A DNA stretch of 22,755 nucleotides from Bacteroidales bacterium (GTDB lineage: Bacteria; Bacteroidota; Bacteroidia; Bacteroidales; Paludibacteraceae). The stretch lies in the NCBI GenBank assembly GCA_900767595.1, contig CAAFZS010000030.1, forward strand, positions 1-22,755, read 5' to 3'. Positions 1-6,530 of this stretch are shown here, piece by piece (the first letter of the stretch is position 1; the number at the start of each line of letters is the position of its first letter). The notes under the pieces were generated by a model, which saw only the letters and a program-made list of their open reading frames with translations, was not told the origin of the DNA and did not search any database. Position numbers and translations under genes: made by a program.

Positions 1-29
1 TAAAGTACAATTTCGTTTTGTTGTTCCAT
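1..29 (-). CDS. 5' end of a gene running off the left edge (RhuM-like start)
   Basis: Only nine codons are visible, MEQQNEIVL, and the frame is open to the window edge. The start is supported by a Shine-Dalgarno-like AGAAAGGG at 44-37, seven bases before the ATG, and by a Bacteroidota -7 box at 67-60. The peptide resembles the opening of RhuM-family (virulence RhuM/Fic-associated) proteins, which often begin with a short NEIVLY-type strand. That assignment is from memory on nine residues and is weak; the existence of a gene start is better supported than its identity. The IS3 element lies upstream of it. Confidence 0.45.
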
Positions 30-59
30 AGTTTTACCCTTTCTATTGAAATTCCGCTG

Positions 60-67
60 CAAAGGTA
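60..67 (-). promoter_or_regulatory. Bacteroidota -7 promoter box for the left-edge gene
   Basis: Read on the minus strand this is TACCTTTG, a match to the TAnnTTTG -7 consensus, about 30 bases before the ATG at 29. No good TTTG -33 element is found at the usual 19-21 base spacing. The promoter is therefore weak or depends on an activator. Confidence 0.5.
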
Positions 68-76
68 CGACAACCA

Positions 77-95
77 ACTGCCAACTTTAGGCAGT
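77..95. promoter_or_regulatory. Inverted repeat ACTGCC-N7-GGCAGT, candidate operator
   Basis: A perfect 6-bp inverted repeat with a 7-base spacer lies 9 bases upstream of the -7 box and covers the place where a -33 element would sit. The size and placement fit a dimeric repressor or activator site. A chance occurrence cannot be excluded. Confidence 0.4.
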
Positions 96-147
96 AGGTA
101 GGGAAAATGCACAAAAAAAATGCACTTTTGTTGCACTAGCCTCAAAA

Positions 148-155
148 AGTGGACA
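148..155. repeat. Candidate left inverted repeat of the IS3 element
   Basis: AGTGGACA here is the exact inverse complement of 1717-1724. The similarity extends by a base or two beyond the octamer (GTGGACAC at this end, GTGTCCAC at the other). The following bases differ, so the repeat is short. Confidence 0.45.
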
Positions 156-289
156 CAAAAATTTGATTTTTAATAAATTAGATTTTCAAAAGTGCACATT
201 GGCACAGTTTTTTGTGTTGTTATTTTTCTTAAAGTAGACATTTACAAAATTTTGGTAGACACAAGTGGTCATTTTTGTTAAAGACAGCC

Positions 290-1213
290 CTAAAATCGGC
301 TCATCATTGCCATAAGAGTCTCTTCTTCAGTTGGTTGCATCCTTTTTTGGATAAATTTAGGCGTTGTCGTTAATATTCTATGCTCAAAAGTATCCTTGTG
401 CACCTGTTCTGATTGGTATCTATTATAGCAATCTATAGGGGTTTCATACCCCAAAGCGAAGCAGGGACGCTGATGATTATAATAAATAGTGTATTTGCGT
501 AATACATCTTTAACTTCCCCTATTGTTTGACAGGCACCTAAATGAAAGTCAAACATCAGTTCTTCTTTGATCCAGCCATTAAGCGATTCGTTAACGGGGT
601 TATCTGTTGGTTTACCCGGGCGCGACATTGAGCGTTTAATGTTAGTATCCTGTATTAATTTATTATAAGCCATTGAAGCATAAACACTGCCTTGATCCGT
701 ATGTATAATAGCCGGCTCTCCTTTGATTTGTAGTATGTCTATAACCTCTTGTAAGCCTCGTATGTAAGGTTCTCTATCGCCTCTCCGGTCGGATATTTGC
801 CATGTTAGAATCTCTTTAGTATAAACATCAAAGTAAAAGGTTAATTCAAAGTATTCATTATTATAGTGAATGACCGTCATATCTGACACGATAACTTGCC
901 TTGATCGATCTACTGTATCCCACGTGGAGAAGATTAGATTCGGGAACTTATTCGTGGCTTTCCTCCTTTGTCTGTGATGTTTATGTTTTGTTTCTGATTT
1001 GAGACCTAAATACCGCCAACATTTGTATGCGTAACTATCGCAAATGGAACGTTGGAGATTCTTTCTAATGTAAGCTGCTATCCACCGATAGCCATGAGTT
1101 GGATGTTGATTGTGAGTAATTCGGACGAGGTCTATCACCTCTTCTCGCGCTAACTCTTGTGGTGTAGGCTCATGCTTAAGCCATTTATAATAGCCGGAAC
1201 GGCTCACTCCCAT
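290..1213 (-). CDS. IS3-family transposase OrfB (DDE integrase)
   Basis: This 307-codon frame encodes the catalytic half of an IS3/IS150-type transposase. It starts in the HTH_21-like segment (GVSRSGYYKWL, residues 2-12). The rve integrase core follows, with the DDE residues in VSDMTVI, IHTDQGSVY and NESLNGWIKEEL, and ends with the usual YYNHQRP motif. All three catalytic positions are intact, so it could be active. The ATG at 1213 is probably not the real start. The same frame continues upstream to the A-run at 1331-1339 and encodes typical OrfB N-terminal sequence (DNDVKALCEV), so the active protein is most likely an OrfA-OrfB frameshift fusion of about 439 residues ending at the TAG at 290. 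Confidence 0.93.
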   Translation of the reverse strand: MGVSRSGYYKWLKHEPTPQELAREEVIDLVRITHNQHPTHGYRWIAAYIRKNLQRSICDSYAYKCWRYLGLKSETKHKHHRQRRKATNKFPNLIFSTWDTVDRSRQVIVSDMTVIHYNNEYFELTFYFDVYTKEILTWQISDRRGDREPYIRGLQEVIDILQIKGEPAIIHTDQGSVYASMAYNKLIQDTNIKRSMSRPGKPTDNPVNESLNGWIKEELMFDFHLGACQTIGEVKDVLRKYTIYYNHQRPCFALGYETPIDCYNRYQSEQVHKDTFEHRILTTTPKFIQKRMQPTEEETLMAMMSRF

Positions 1214-1257
1214 TACTTCACATAAGGCCTTTACGTCATTGTCTCTCGAAAGGTTTT

Positions 1258-1608
1258 TTATAATACGGAATTCTTCGGCTTTAAACGTAGATATACCAAC
1301 TCCCCATTGCTGTTGCGGTGGACAGTATAGTTTTTTTTTAGCCTTTCATTCTCTACTCGTAAGCGCAATATCTCCCGCTTATATGCCTCTTCCGTGCGTT
1401 CTGCACCGGGAGGAAGCACATCGCGTAAGGTGGTGTTGCCTCGAGCTAGACCCTCAATACCATCTACCTCATAGCGTTTAAGCCATGCAGTAAATGTTTC
1501 TTTAGAAACATGATTTGCAATACAAAATTGCTTAAGACCTACATCTGGATTGGCCTTGTACTGGCGGATAAGAAACTCCTTTTCCAGTGGATTAAGTTGA
1601 TGTCCCAT
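1258..1608 (-). CDS. IS3-family transposase OrfA (helix-turn-helix protein)
   Basis: This 116-residue protein has an N-terminal helix-turn-helix (about residues 5-55, including GLKQFCIANHVSKETFTAWL) and a C-terminal heptad region (about 75-93, EEAYKREILRLRVENERLKK) that would form the leucine zipper used for multimerisation and DNA binding in IS3 elements. It starts with ATG at 1608, preceded by an AAGGAA ribosome-binding site. The zero frame ends at 1258. A -1 slip on the A9 run (1331-1339) would instead join residues up to LKK to OrfB. The last 20 or so residues of the unshifted protein therefore probably belong only to the regulatory OrfA product. Confidence 0.88.
   Translation of the reverse strand: MGHQLNPLEKEFLIRQYKANPDVGLKQFCIANHVSKETFTAWLKRYEVDGIEGLARGNTTLRDVLPPGAERTEEAYKREILRLRVENERLKKNYTVHRNSNGELVYLRLKPKNSVL
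1331..1339 (-). promoter_or_regulatory. Programmed -1 frameshift site (A9 slippery run)
   Basis: On the minus strand the sequence is CTA AAA AAA AAC in the OrfA frame. Slipping back one base gives AAA CTA and opens the OrfB frame. The frame offset between orfA (start 1608) and orfB (ATG 1213) is exactly -1. This matches the known IS3-family A-rich slippery strategy for making the fused transposase. Confidence 0.8.
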
Positions 1609-1658
1609 AATAGTGGTTCCTTTCCGGTAGAATCTTTTACTTTTATCAAATCACGCTG

Positions 1659-1690
1659 CAAAGTTACAACTTTTTTGCAACATAACCAAA
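1659..1690 (-). promoter_or_regulatory. Promoter of the IS3 transposase
   Basis: On the minus strand there is TTTG at 1690-1687, 20 bases, then TAACTTTG at 1666-1659. This is an exact match to the Bacteroidota TTTG-N19-21-TAnnTTTG promoter. It lies inside the IS between the right end and the orfA start at 1608, giving a leader of about 45 nt. Confidence 0.75.
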
Positions 1691-1716
1691 TAATTGTAAA
1701 ATTTTCTTACCTGTCG

Positions 1717-1724
1717 TGTCCACT
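1717..1724. repeat. Candidate right inverted repeat of the IS3 element
   Basis: TGTCCACT here is the inverse complement of the left octamer. It lies about 110 bases beyond the orfA start, a normal distance for an IS3 right end. Confidence 0.45.
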
Positions 1725-1813
1725 ATTTATAGAGCAACATGTCACCAAAAATGCATTTCCAAGGTAAAAACTTATTTTTCTTTTCTTAGCCACAAGGAAA
1801 AACAAAACTCAGG

Positions 1814-3352
1814 TTACTGAAGATAAGGGATAACTAGTTGTTCCATAATATCGTATGCCTCTTTATAGGGATGTACCCCATCCTTACTCAGTTCGTCACG
1901 CATGCCGCCATCTTCGGCACGCATAGCGCTGTTATAATCGACATACGGATAACCTTGCTGCTCGGCATAAGCTTTCAGTTGCTTATTGAGACCATCAATG
2001 CGCTCTGCCACTCCGGTTACATCATGATTCCATGTAAACGCACGGTGGGGTAAAATAGAGCAGATGATAGGCTGGATATGGTGCAGCGCAGCCAGTTCGC
2101 ACATTGAGCGGATGTTCGCCATAAAATGTTTATCGGAGATAGGACCATTATTACAAGCCACATCATTGGTGCCGACGAGCAGGAACACTTTTTCGGGATT
2201 CAGGTCGATGACATCGGATTGGAAGCGAACGAGCATCTGATAGGATGTCTGTCCGCTGATACCCCGTGCAGCACAATGATACTTAGCAAAGAACTCCGGA
2301 CGCCATTTGCCCCAGTTATCAGTAATACTATTGCCCATGAATACGGCTTTAACGGGGATATGGTTGGCGATAAGGCTATCGTTCCGTTGTTCGTAGCGAT
2401 AGTATTTAGCCCAATCGTTTGACCGTTCTTCCCGACGGATATCTTCGCGATAGATGCGGACGATCTCCGCATTTTTCTTATCCCCTAATTGGGCATAAAT
2501 GAATTGGGTGATAGCGGCCAAAACAAGATCCCGTTTCGGGAAGTTGCGTAGGAATCCCCAGCCGTGTCCACCTTCGGGTACGAGGACCATCGATGCCTCT
2601 ACTTTATTATCGCGGAGGGCTTGGTACATACGGATACTATTCTCTACAGGAACGCTCTTATCATCCTCACAAGCCACGATGAAACAAGGGGAGGTCTCGG
2701 CGGTCACTTGTTTCTCTATGGACCAAGCTTGGTATTGCTTGCGCGAGGGGTGCTTGCCCAGCAGATAATTAAAGGAGCCCTCGTGCCAGATTTTGGGGTC
2801 GCTACTAATGACCGGATACACTAAGACACCATAATCGGGACGCGCTTTAGGAGATGTATATTTGGTGCAAAGCGAAGCAGCGAGGTGGCCTCCGGCGGAG
2901 AAACCCATTACACCGATATGTTCGGGGTTGAAGTTCCAAGCCTTGGCGCTATCGCGCAACATCTCCATCGCGCGACAAGCATCCGCAAGGGGAATATTTG
3001 CATGCCCATTAGGCATACGATATTTGAGGACCGCTACGGCGATACCTTTAGGGCAGAAAAATTGAGCCACATTGATTCCTTCGTTACCGGAAGACACATA
3101 CTTATATCCTCCGCCCGGAATCGTCAGCAGCACCGGTACAACCCCGCGCACATTAGACGGGTAGTAGAGGTCCAAACGGGGCGTAGCTATCTGATGAATC
3201 TTCGTTTCGTCTTTGACAAACTCATCCTCGGGGGTAAAGCCGTTGCTTTCCGTCGGAGCAGAGGTATAGAGGTTGACTACGCGAGAGGGTTCAATACCCC
3301 ATAAAAGAGAGGTAAAACAGAAGAAAGAGAGAATAATAATTGTTTTTTTCAT
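1814..3352 (-). CDS. Secreted two-domain esterase (alpha/beta hydrolase plus SGNH hydrolase)
   Basis: This 512-residue protein has a signal peptide (about 1-19, MKKTIIILSFFCFTSLLWG). Residues 60-290 form an alpha/beta hydrolase of the acetyl-xylan-esterase/BD-FAE type. It has oxyanion motif PGGGY near 79-83, nucleophile Ser152 in GFSAGG, acid Asp230/231 in CEDDKSVP and His263 in GGHGWGF. Residues 335-512 form an SGNH/GDSL domain with Ser342 (GNSIT), Gly in GISGQ, Asn396 (GTND) and Asp491/His494 (DGVHP). Both active sites look complete. Such enzymes remove acetyl or other acyl groups from glycans in the periplasm or outside the cell; the substrate cannot be read from sequence. It is the last gene of the minus-strand run, 83 bases after the EEP-GDPD gene, and that gap holds a transporter remnant. 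In this locus it could deacylate a decorated phosphodiester substrate, which is inference. Confidence 0.88.
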   Translation of the reverse strand: MKKTIIILSFFCFTSLLWGIEPSRVVNLYTSAPTESNGFTPEDEFVKDETKIHQIATPRLDLYYPSNVRGVVPVLLTIPGGGYKYVSSGNEGINVAQFFCPKGIAVAVLKYRMPNGHANIPLADACRAMEMLRDSAKAWNFNPEHIGVMGFSAGGHLAASLCTKYTSPKARPDYGVLVYPVISSDPKIWHEGSFNYLLGKHPSRKQYQAWSIEKQVTAETSPCFIVACEDDKSVPVENSIRMYQALRDNKVEASMVLVPEGGHGWGFLRNFPKRDLVLAAITQFIYAQLGDKKNAEIVRIYREDIRREERSNDWAKYYRYEQRNDSLIANHIPVKAVFMGNSITDNWGKWRPEFFAKYHCAARGISGQTSYQMLVRFQSDVIDLNPEKVFLLVGTNDVACNNGPISDKHFMANIRSMCELAALHHIQPIICSILPHRAFTWNHDVTGVAERIDGLNKQLKAYAEQQGYPYVDYNSAMRAEDGGMRDELSKDGVHPYKEAYDIMEQLVIPYLQ

Positions 3353-3364
3353 AAGTGTTATATT

Positions 3365-3445
3365 TTAATAGCCTAAAGTCACAGCCAAGAAGGAAGACCA
3401 TTGGGCTCGTTTAAAACGTTTTTTATCTTGTTCGCTTAGTTCCAT
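3365..3445 (-). pseudogene. 26-codon remnant of a second GlpT-type transporter gene
   Basis: The ATG at 3445 overlaps the last codons of the EEP-GDPD gene and opens a 26-codon frame ending at a TAA (3367-3365). The peptide includes SEQDKKRFKR and SSFLAVTLGY. The intact GlpT at 5161-6528 has PEQVDKRYKR and SSFIAVTLGY at residues 18-40, just before its first membrane helix, so the two are clearly homologous but diverged. The remnant stops exactly where the first transmembrane helix should continue, and the next gene begins 12 bases after its stop. The simplest reading is that a second organophosphate antiporter gene once followed the EEP-GDPD gene and was almost fully deleted. A translated leader peptide is possible but less likely. 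Confidence 0.75.
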
Positions 3446-5118
3446 AAGTTATTCTTTTGTAAATAATCTATTAAGAAAGCGGGGCGGTCGGTTTGGATAA
3501 TATGAACCCCTAATTTATTGATGAGATAGCCATAGTGGTCATCCGGTGATTCCATATAGGCTTTATCATCCTCGTGTCCTCCGCAGAGGGTATCCCACAA
3601 AGTATTGACCCAAATCAGGCTTTGACCTTTCGCCATTTGTGAGGCTTGGAGCATATATTGGTCATCGTTTCTAAAACAGAGTTCAAAGGCGCAAGGATGA
3701 GCTTCGAGGTGGGCAGCCAACTGCTGTACAGACTCTGCATCATTCATATCGACGATGGGCATATAGATAACATCGTCCAGATAACGGCCATACAGTTCGC
3801 GCACTTCGTCCGCGGATTTGCGTCCCTTCATAATAATCTGACGAGTGGTACCGGTTTCTTCCAATAACGGAACTACTTTGTCGAAATAGCGATCGGCCTT
3901 GTCGAGGTTAATGAGTACTCGTCCTTTACAGAGCACGAGCACTTCACGCAAGGTAGGAATAGGATGGTTGGTACGGATACTCACCCCGTTCTTCAGTTTA
4001 AAATGGCGAATACTGTCGAGGGGCAATTCATCAATACGTCCCTTTCCTGTGGTAGTACGGTTAAGGGTCTCATCGTGCATAATAATGAGTTCGCCATCGG
4101 CAGTTTCCTGTAAATCCAATTCAACAATATCGACTCCTATTTGGATGGCGGATTCGATAGCCGCCAAAGAGTTTTCGGGGAATCCGCGCCAATCCGCCCG
4201 GTGGGAAGCAACCATAACACGTTTGAGATTAGGATTGAGCAAGTCTTGGCGAATCTGCTCACTGCGAGAGAGTTTTGAAGACGTGCAGGAGACAGGGACG
4301 GAAAAAACAGCTTGGATGGGGCGATGGTCGCTTAAGAAGGGGACACGGGTGGTATCGGTGAAGACTTCAAAGCGGTCAGCCATAGCATTGCGATAGAAGA
4401 TAAAATCGATGATTTTCTCCTTATCGGGACAATGACGGAAGCCGGTAAAAGTCTTCATATCGGTTGTCTTTTTCGCTTCGGCTTGCGACCAATGCATATA
4501 CTCGTACATCGGAATTAAGGCAGGGTCTTCGGGTTCTACGTTCATATCGCCCATCACAAAGAGTGCCATCGTATCCCCACTGAGGGCTTTCAAGGTATCC
4601 GCAATCAGGCGCAGGGACTCTTGGCGTGCAGTAGCCCCTTTATGGTCGAGGTGGGTATTGAAGACGATGAGGCGTTTGGCGGTAGCCTTGGACTCAAGCA
4701 TAACATAAGTAGCGATACGCTCATATTTAGCGTCCCAACCAACGGAAAGCGTGTCGGGTGTCTCGCTAAGCCAGAATGTGCGGGATTGGATAAGATTGAA
4801 CTTATCGGTACGCCAATAAAGGGGACAACTCTCGTCGGACCAAAGTCCCGGGTGACGACCCTGAGCGACATGGGCATAGAGCGGCAGATTAGCTTGAATA
4901 AACGAGTCGGCTTCGACTACGACTTCTTGCATACCGAACACATCGGGACGGACGCTATCGAGGAAGTCGACACAGGCTTGACGGCGGAACTCCCACGAGT
5001 TGGTGCCATCGTCCTTATGACCGTCGCGAATGTTAAAAGACATAATTTGATAGGTCTCTTTCGTGCAAGAGGCGAAGAGAAGAAGTAGGACCGCTAATGC
5101 TGAAAGAATCTTTTTCAT
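3436..5118 (-). CDS. Lipoprotein fusing an EEP phosphodiesterase to a GDPD domain
   Basis: This 560-residue protein has a lipoprotein signal with lipobox LFASC (Cys18), so it is probably anchored in a membrane facing the periplasm or surface. Residues 24-272 are an endonuclease/exonuclease/phosphatase domain with FNIRDG (28-33), QE (64-65), NTHLDH (154-159), GDMNVEPED (190-198), DFIF and SDH (263-265). Residues 300-552 are a glycerophosphodiester phosphodiesterase with HRADWRGFPENS (from His306), VELDLQ (332-337), MHDETLNRTT (from 347) and TDRP near the C-terminus. Both catalytic sets look intact. GDPD enzymes release glycerol-3-phosphate from glycerophosphodiesters or glycerol-phosphate polymers; the EEP fold cuts phosphodiesters or phosphomonoesters. 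The upstream glpT gene is 42 bases away, a sensible partner. No ribosome-binding site is visible; the leader is an A-rich heptamer repeat. Confidence 0.9.
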   Translation of the reverse strand: MKKILSALAVLLLLFASCTKETYQIMSFNIRDGHKDDGTNSWEFRRQACVDFLDSVRPDVFGMQEVVVEADSFIQANLPLYAHVAQGRHPGLWSDESCPLYWRTDKFNLIQSRTFWLSETPDTLSVGWDAKYERIATYVMLESKATAKRLIVFNTHLDHKGATARQESLRLIADTLKALSGDTMALFVMGDMNVEPEDPALIPMYEYMHWSQAEAKKTTDMKTFTGFRHCPDKEKIIDFIFYRNAMADRFEVFTDTTRVPFLSDHRPIQAVFSVPVSCTSSKLSRSEQIRQDLLNPNLKRVMVASHRADWRGFPENSLAAIESAIQIGVDIVELDLQETADGELIIMHDETLNRTTTGKGRIDELPLDSIRHFKLKNGVSIRTNHPIPTLREVLVLCKGRVLINLDKADRYFDKVVPLLEETGTTRQIIMKGRKSADEVRELYGRYLDDVIYMPIVDMNDAESVQQLAAHLEAHPCAFELCFRNDDQYMLQASQMAKGQSLIWVNTLWDTLCGGHEDDKAYMESPDDHYGYLINKLGVHIIQTDRPAFLIDYLQKNNLWN

Positions 5119-5174
5119 TTGTGATTTGTGATTTGTGATTTGTGATTGGTGATTTGTGATTTATGATTTGTGAT
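5119..5174. repeat. 7-bp tandem repeat, 8 units, across the glpT stop codon
   Basis: Eight units of TTGTGAT (ATCACAA on the transcribed strand) run from the base before the EEP-GDPD start codon into the last codons of glpT. Six units are identical. Unit 5 (5147-5153) is TGGTGAT and unit 7 (5161-5167) is TTATGAT; the latter supplies the glpT stop codon. The repeat therefore forms the whole intergenic leader of the next gene and the C-terminal QNHKS of GlpT. It is A-rich, as Bacteroidota translation starts prefer, so unit number could tune translation. Confidence 0.95.
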
Positions 5175-6528
5175 TTTGACTGGCTTTGTGCCAAACGACG
5201 CAGACTAAGAGGACGGACAGGAATGCGGCTCCTATCCAGAACCACAGGGCGGGAGTGAAGTTATAAGTGTCACCCACTTTGTTTCCGTCCAAGAGTACGC
5301 CGCTGACGATGTCTTGTAGTCCGGCGGCTGCGTAAGAAGCCAATCCGACCACGCCAAGGGCTGCACCGGAGGCTTCACGAGGAACGATATCGACAGCCAT
5401 CAGTCCGCCTACGAAGCAGATGAGTACGCCAATAGCGATACCGAAGATGACCATTGCCAAGATATTAACCCATAGTTGATTACCACCAAAAGCAAAGAGG
5501 ATAAGAGCTGTTACCTCCATCAGTCCTGCCGAAACGGCGAGGATGTATCTGTTCCCTTTAAAGAATTTATCAGACACCCAACCCGAGAAGACGGTGCCGA
5601 TAATTCCGAGCAGGGCATTGATAGATACAATCTGAGCCGCTTGAACAAGTTCAAAGCCTTTGGTCTCTTGTAAAAAGAGCACGCCCCAACCGTTGATGGC
5701 GTAACGACTTACGTACATAAACGCAGAAGCCAAAGCAAGCACCCAAACGTAAGGGTTCTTGATGGCAATAATTTGGGCTTTTCCTATATTCTTATCTTCG
5801 GGTTTGACTTCGGCTTTCTCGTGAGCATAGACTTCCACAGGAGGGAGACCTTTACTCTCCGGCGAGTCGTGCAGCATAAAGAGGATGATGAGAAAACCTA
5901 TCGTACCGGCGATAGCGGCTCCAATAAACCCGAATTGCCATCCAAAAGCAGCAACGAGGCTACTTACCAAAAGGAAGGAGAAGAACTCTCCGAGGTTATG
6001 GCTCGCCGACCAAAAGCCGTAGAACGTGCCTCTACGCGAGAGGGGGAACCATCGGCTTAAAGCAATCACGCAGGGAGGTGCTCCCATGGACTGTCCTAAA
6101 CCGTTAATACCCCAAAAGACCGCAAAAACAGCATAGAAAGCGCCTAACGAGATGGCGGTTTGTTGAGCAGTGAGGAAGCCCAAGAAACCAACGGTTAAGT
6201 TAGCGATGGTGGAAACGAGGATACCGAGTGCCATAAAACGTTTGATGTTACTATGGTCACCGAGGAATCCGTTAATAAATTTGCCTGCTGCATACGCAAA
6301 GAGCAGAGCGGAAGAGATAACACCCAGTTCGGTGGCGTCTAAGATTCCGCCATCGATGATAGGTTGTTTAACGACATTAAGGGTAGTACGGCACACGTAG
6401 TAAAGCGAGTACCCTAACGTAACAGCAATAAACGAGGAATAAGCCATTCGTTTATAGCGCTTGTCAACTTGTTCAGGTGTGCCCTGAAAAGGAGCCGAAG
6501 CCGGTGATTTCTTAAAAAATTCGAGCAT
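5161..6528 (-). CDS. glpT: GlpT-type organophosphate:phosphate antiporter (MFS)
   Basis: This 455-residue major facilitator protein of the organophosphate:Pi antiporter family (GlpT, UhpT, PgtP) has the usual length and about twelve hydrophobic helices. Residues matching the phosphate-binding set of E. coli GlpT are present: Arg47 in GYSLYYVCR, His177 in SASHNLGEF and Arg275 in YVSRYAING. It would import glycerol-3-phosphate or a similar organophosphate across the inner membrane in exchange for phosphate. The start codon is two bases after the stop of the EEP/beta-helix gene, so translation is probably coupled. The GDPD lipoprotein follows directly. The exact substrate is not certain, because UhpT-type hexose-phosphate exchangers share these residues. 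The last codons lie within a 7-bp tandem repeat. Confidence 0.9.
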   Translation of the reverse strand: MLEFFKKSPASAPFQGTPEQVDKRYKRMAYSSFIAVTLGYSLYYVCRTTLNVVKQPIIDGGILDATELGVISSALLFAYAAGKFINGFLGDHSNIKRFMALGILVSTIANLTVGFLGFLTAQQTAISLGAFYAVFAVFWGINGLGQSMGAPPCVIALSRWFPLSRRGTFYGFWSASHNLGEFFSFLLVSSLVAAFGWQFGFIGAAIAGTIGFLIILFMLHDSPESKGLPPVEVYAHEKAEVKPEDKNIGKAQIIAIKNPYVWVLALASAFMYVSRYAINGWGVLFLQETKGFELVQAAQIVSINALLGIIGTVFSGWVSDKFFKGNRYILAVSAGLMEVTALILFAFGGNQLWVNILAMVIFGIAIGVLICFVGGLMAVDIVPREASGAALGVVGLASYAAAGLQDIVSGVLLDGNKVGDTYNFTPALWFWIGAAFLSVLLVCVVWHKASQNHKS

Positions 6529-6530
6529 AA

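Larger units (their letters stand above)
148..1724 (-). mobile_element. IS3-family (IS150-like) insertion sequence
   Basis: The element has the typical IS3 layout: a short orfA with a helix-turn-helix and leucine-zipper region, then orfB with a DDE integrase core in the -1 frame. A Bacteroidota promoter lies before orfA. Candidate ends are the inverted octamers AGTGGACA (148-155) and TGTCCACT (1717-1724), giving about 1.58 kb. Related GTAGACA motifs recur just inside the left end (234-240 and 255-262), as expected for transposase-binding subterminal repeats. No target-site duplication is visible at these ends, so the boundaries may be off by some bases or the copy may be old. The element sits downstream of the esterase gene and breaks no recognised gene. 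Confidence 0.75.

Noticed and set aside
148..1724. Target-site duplication flanking the IS3 element
   Set aside because: Bases outside the candidate inverted repeats (AAA on the left, ATT on the right) do not match, and shifting the ends by one or two bases does not create a match.
1725..1813. Terminator after the esterase gene
   Set aside because: Only weak A/T-rich complementarity is present, with no GC stem followed by a U-run, so no terminator is called.
5033..5245. A 70-codon minus-strand frame across the heptamer repeat
   Set aside because: It overlaps both glpT and the EEP-GDPD gene out of frame and owes its openness to the repeat.
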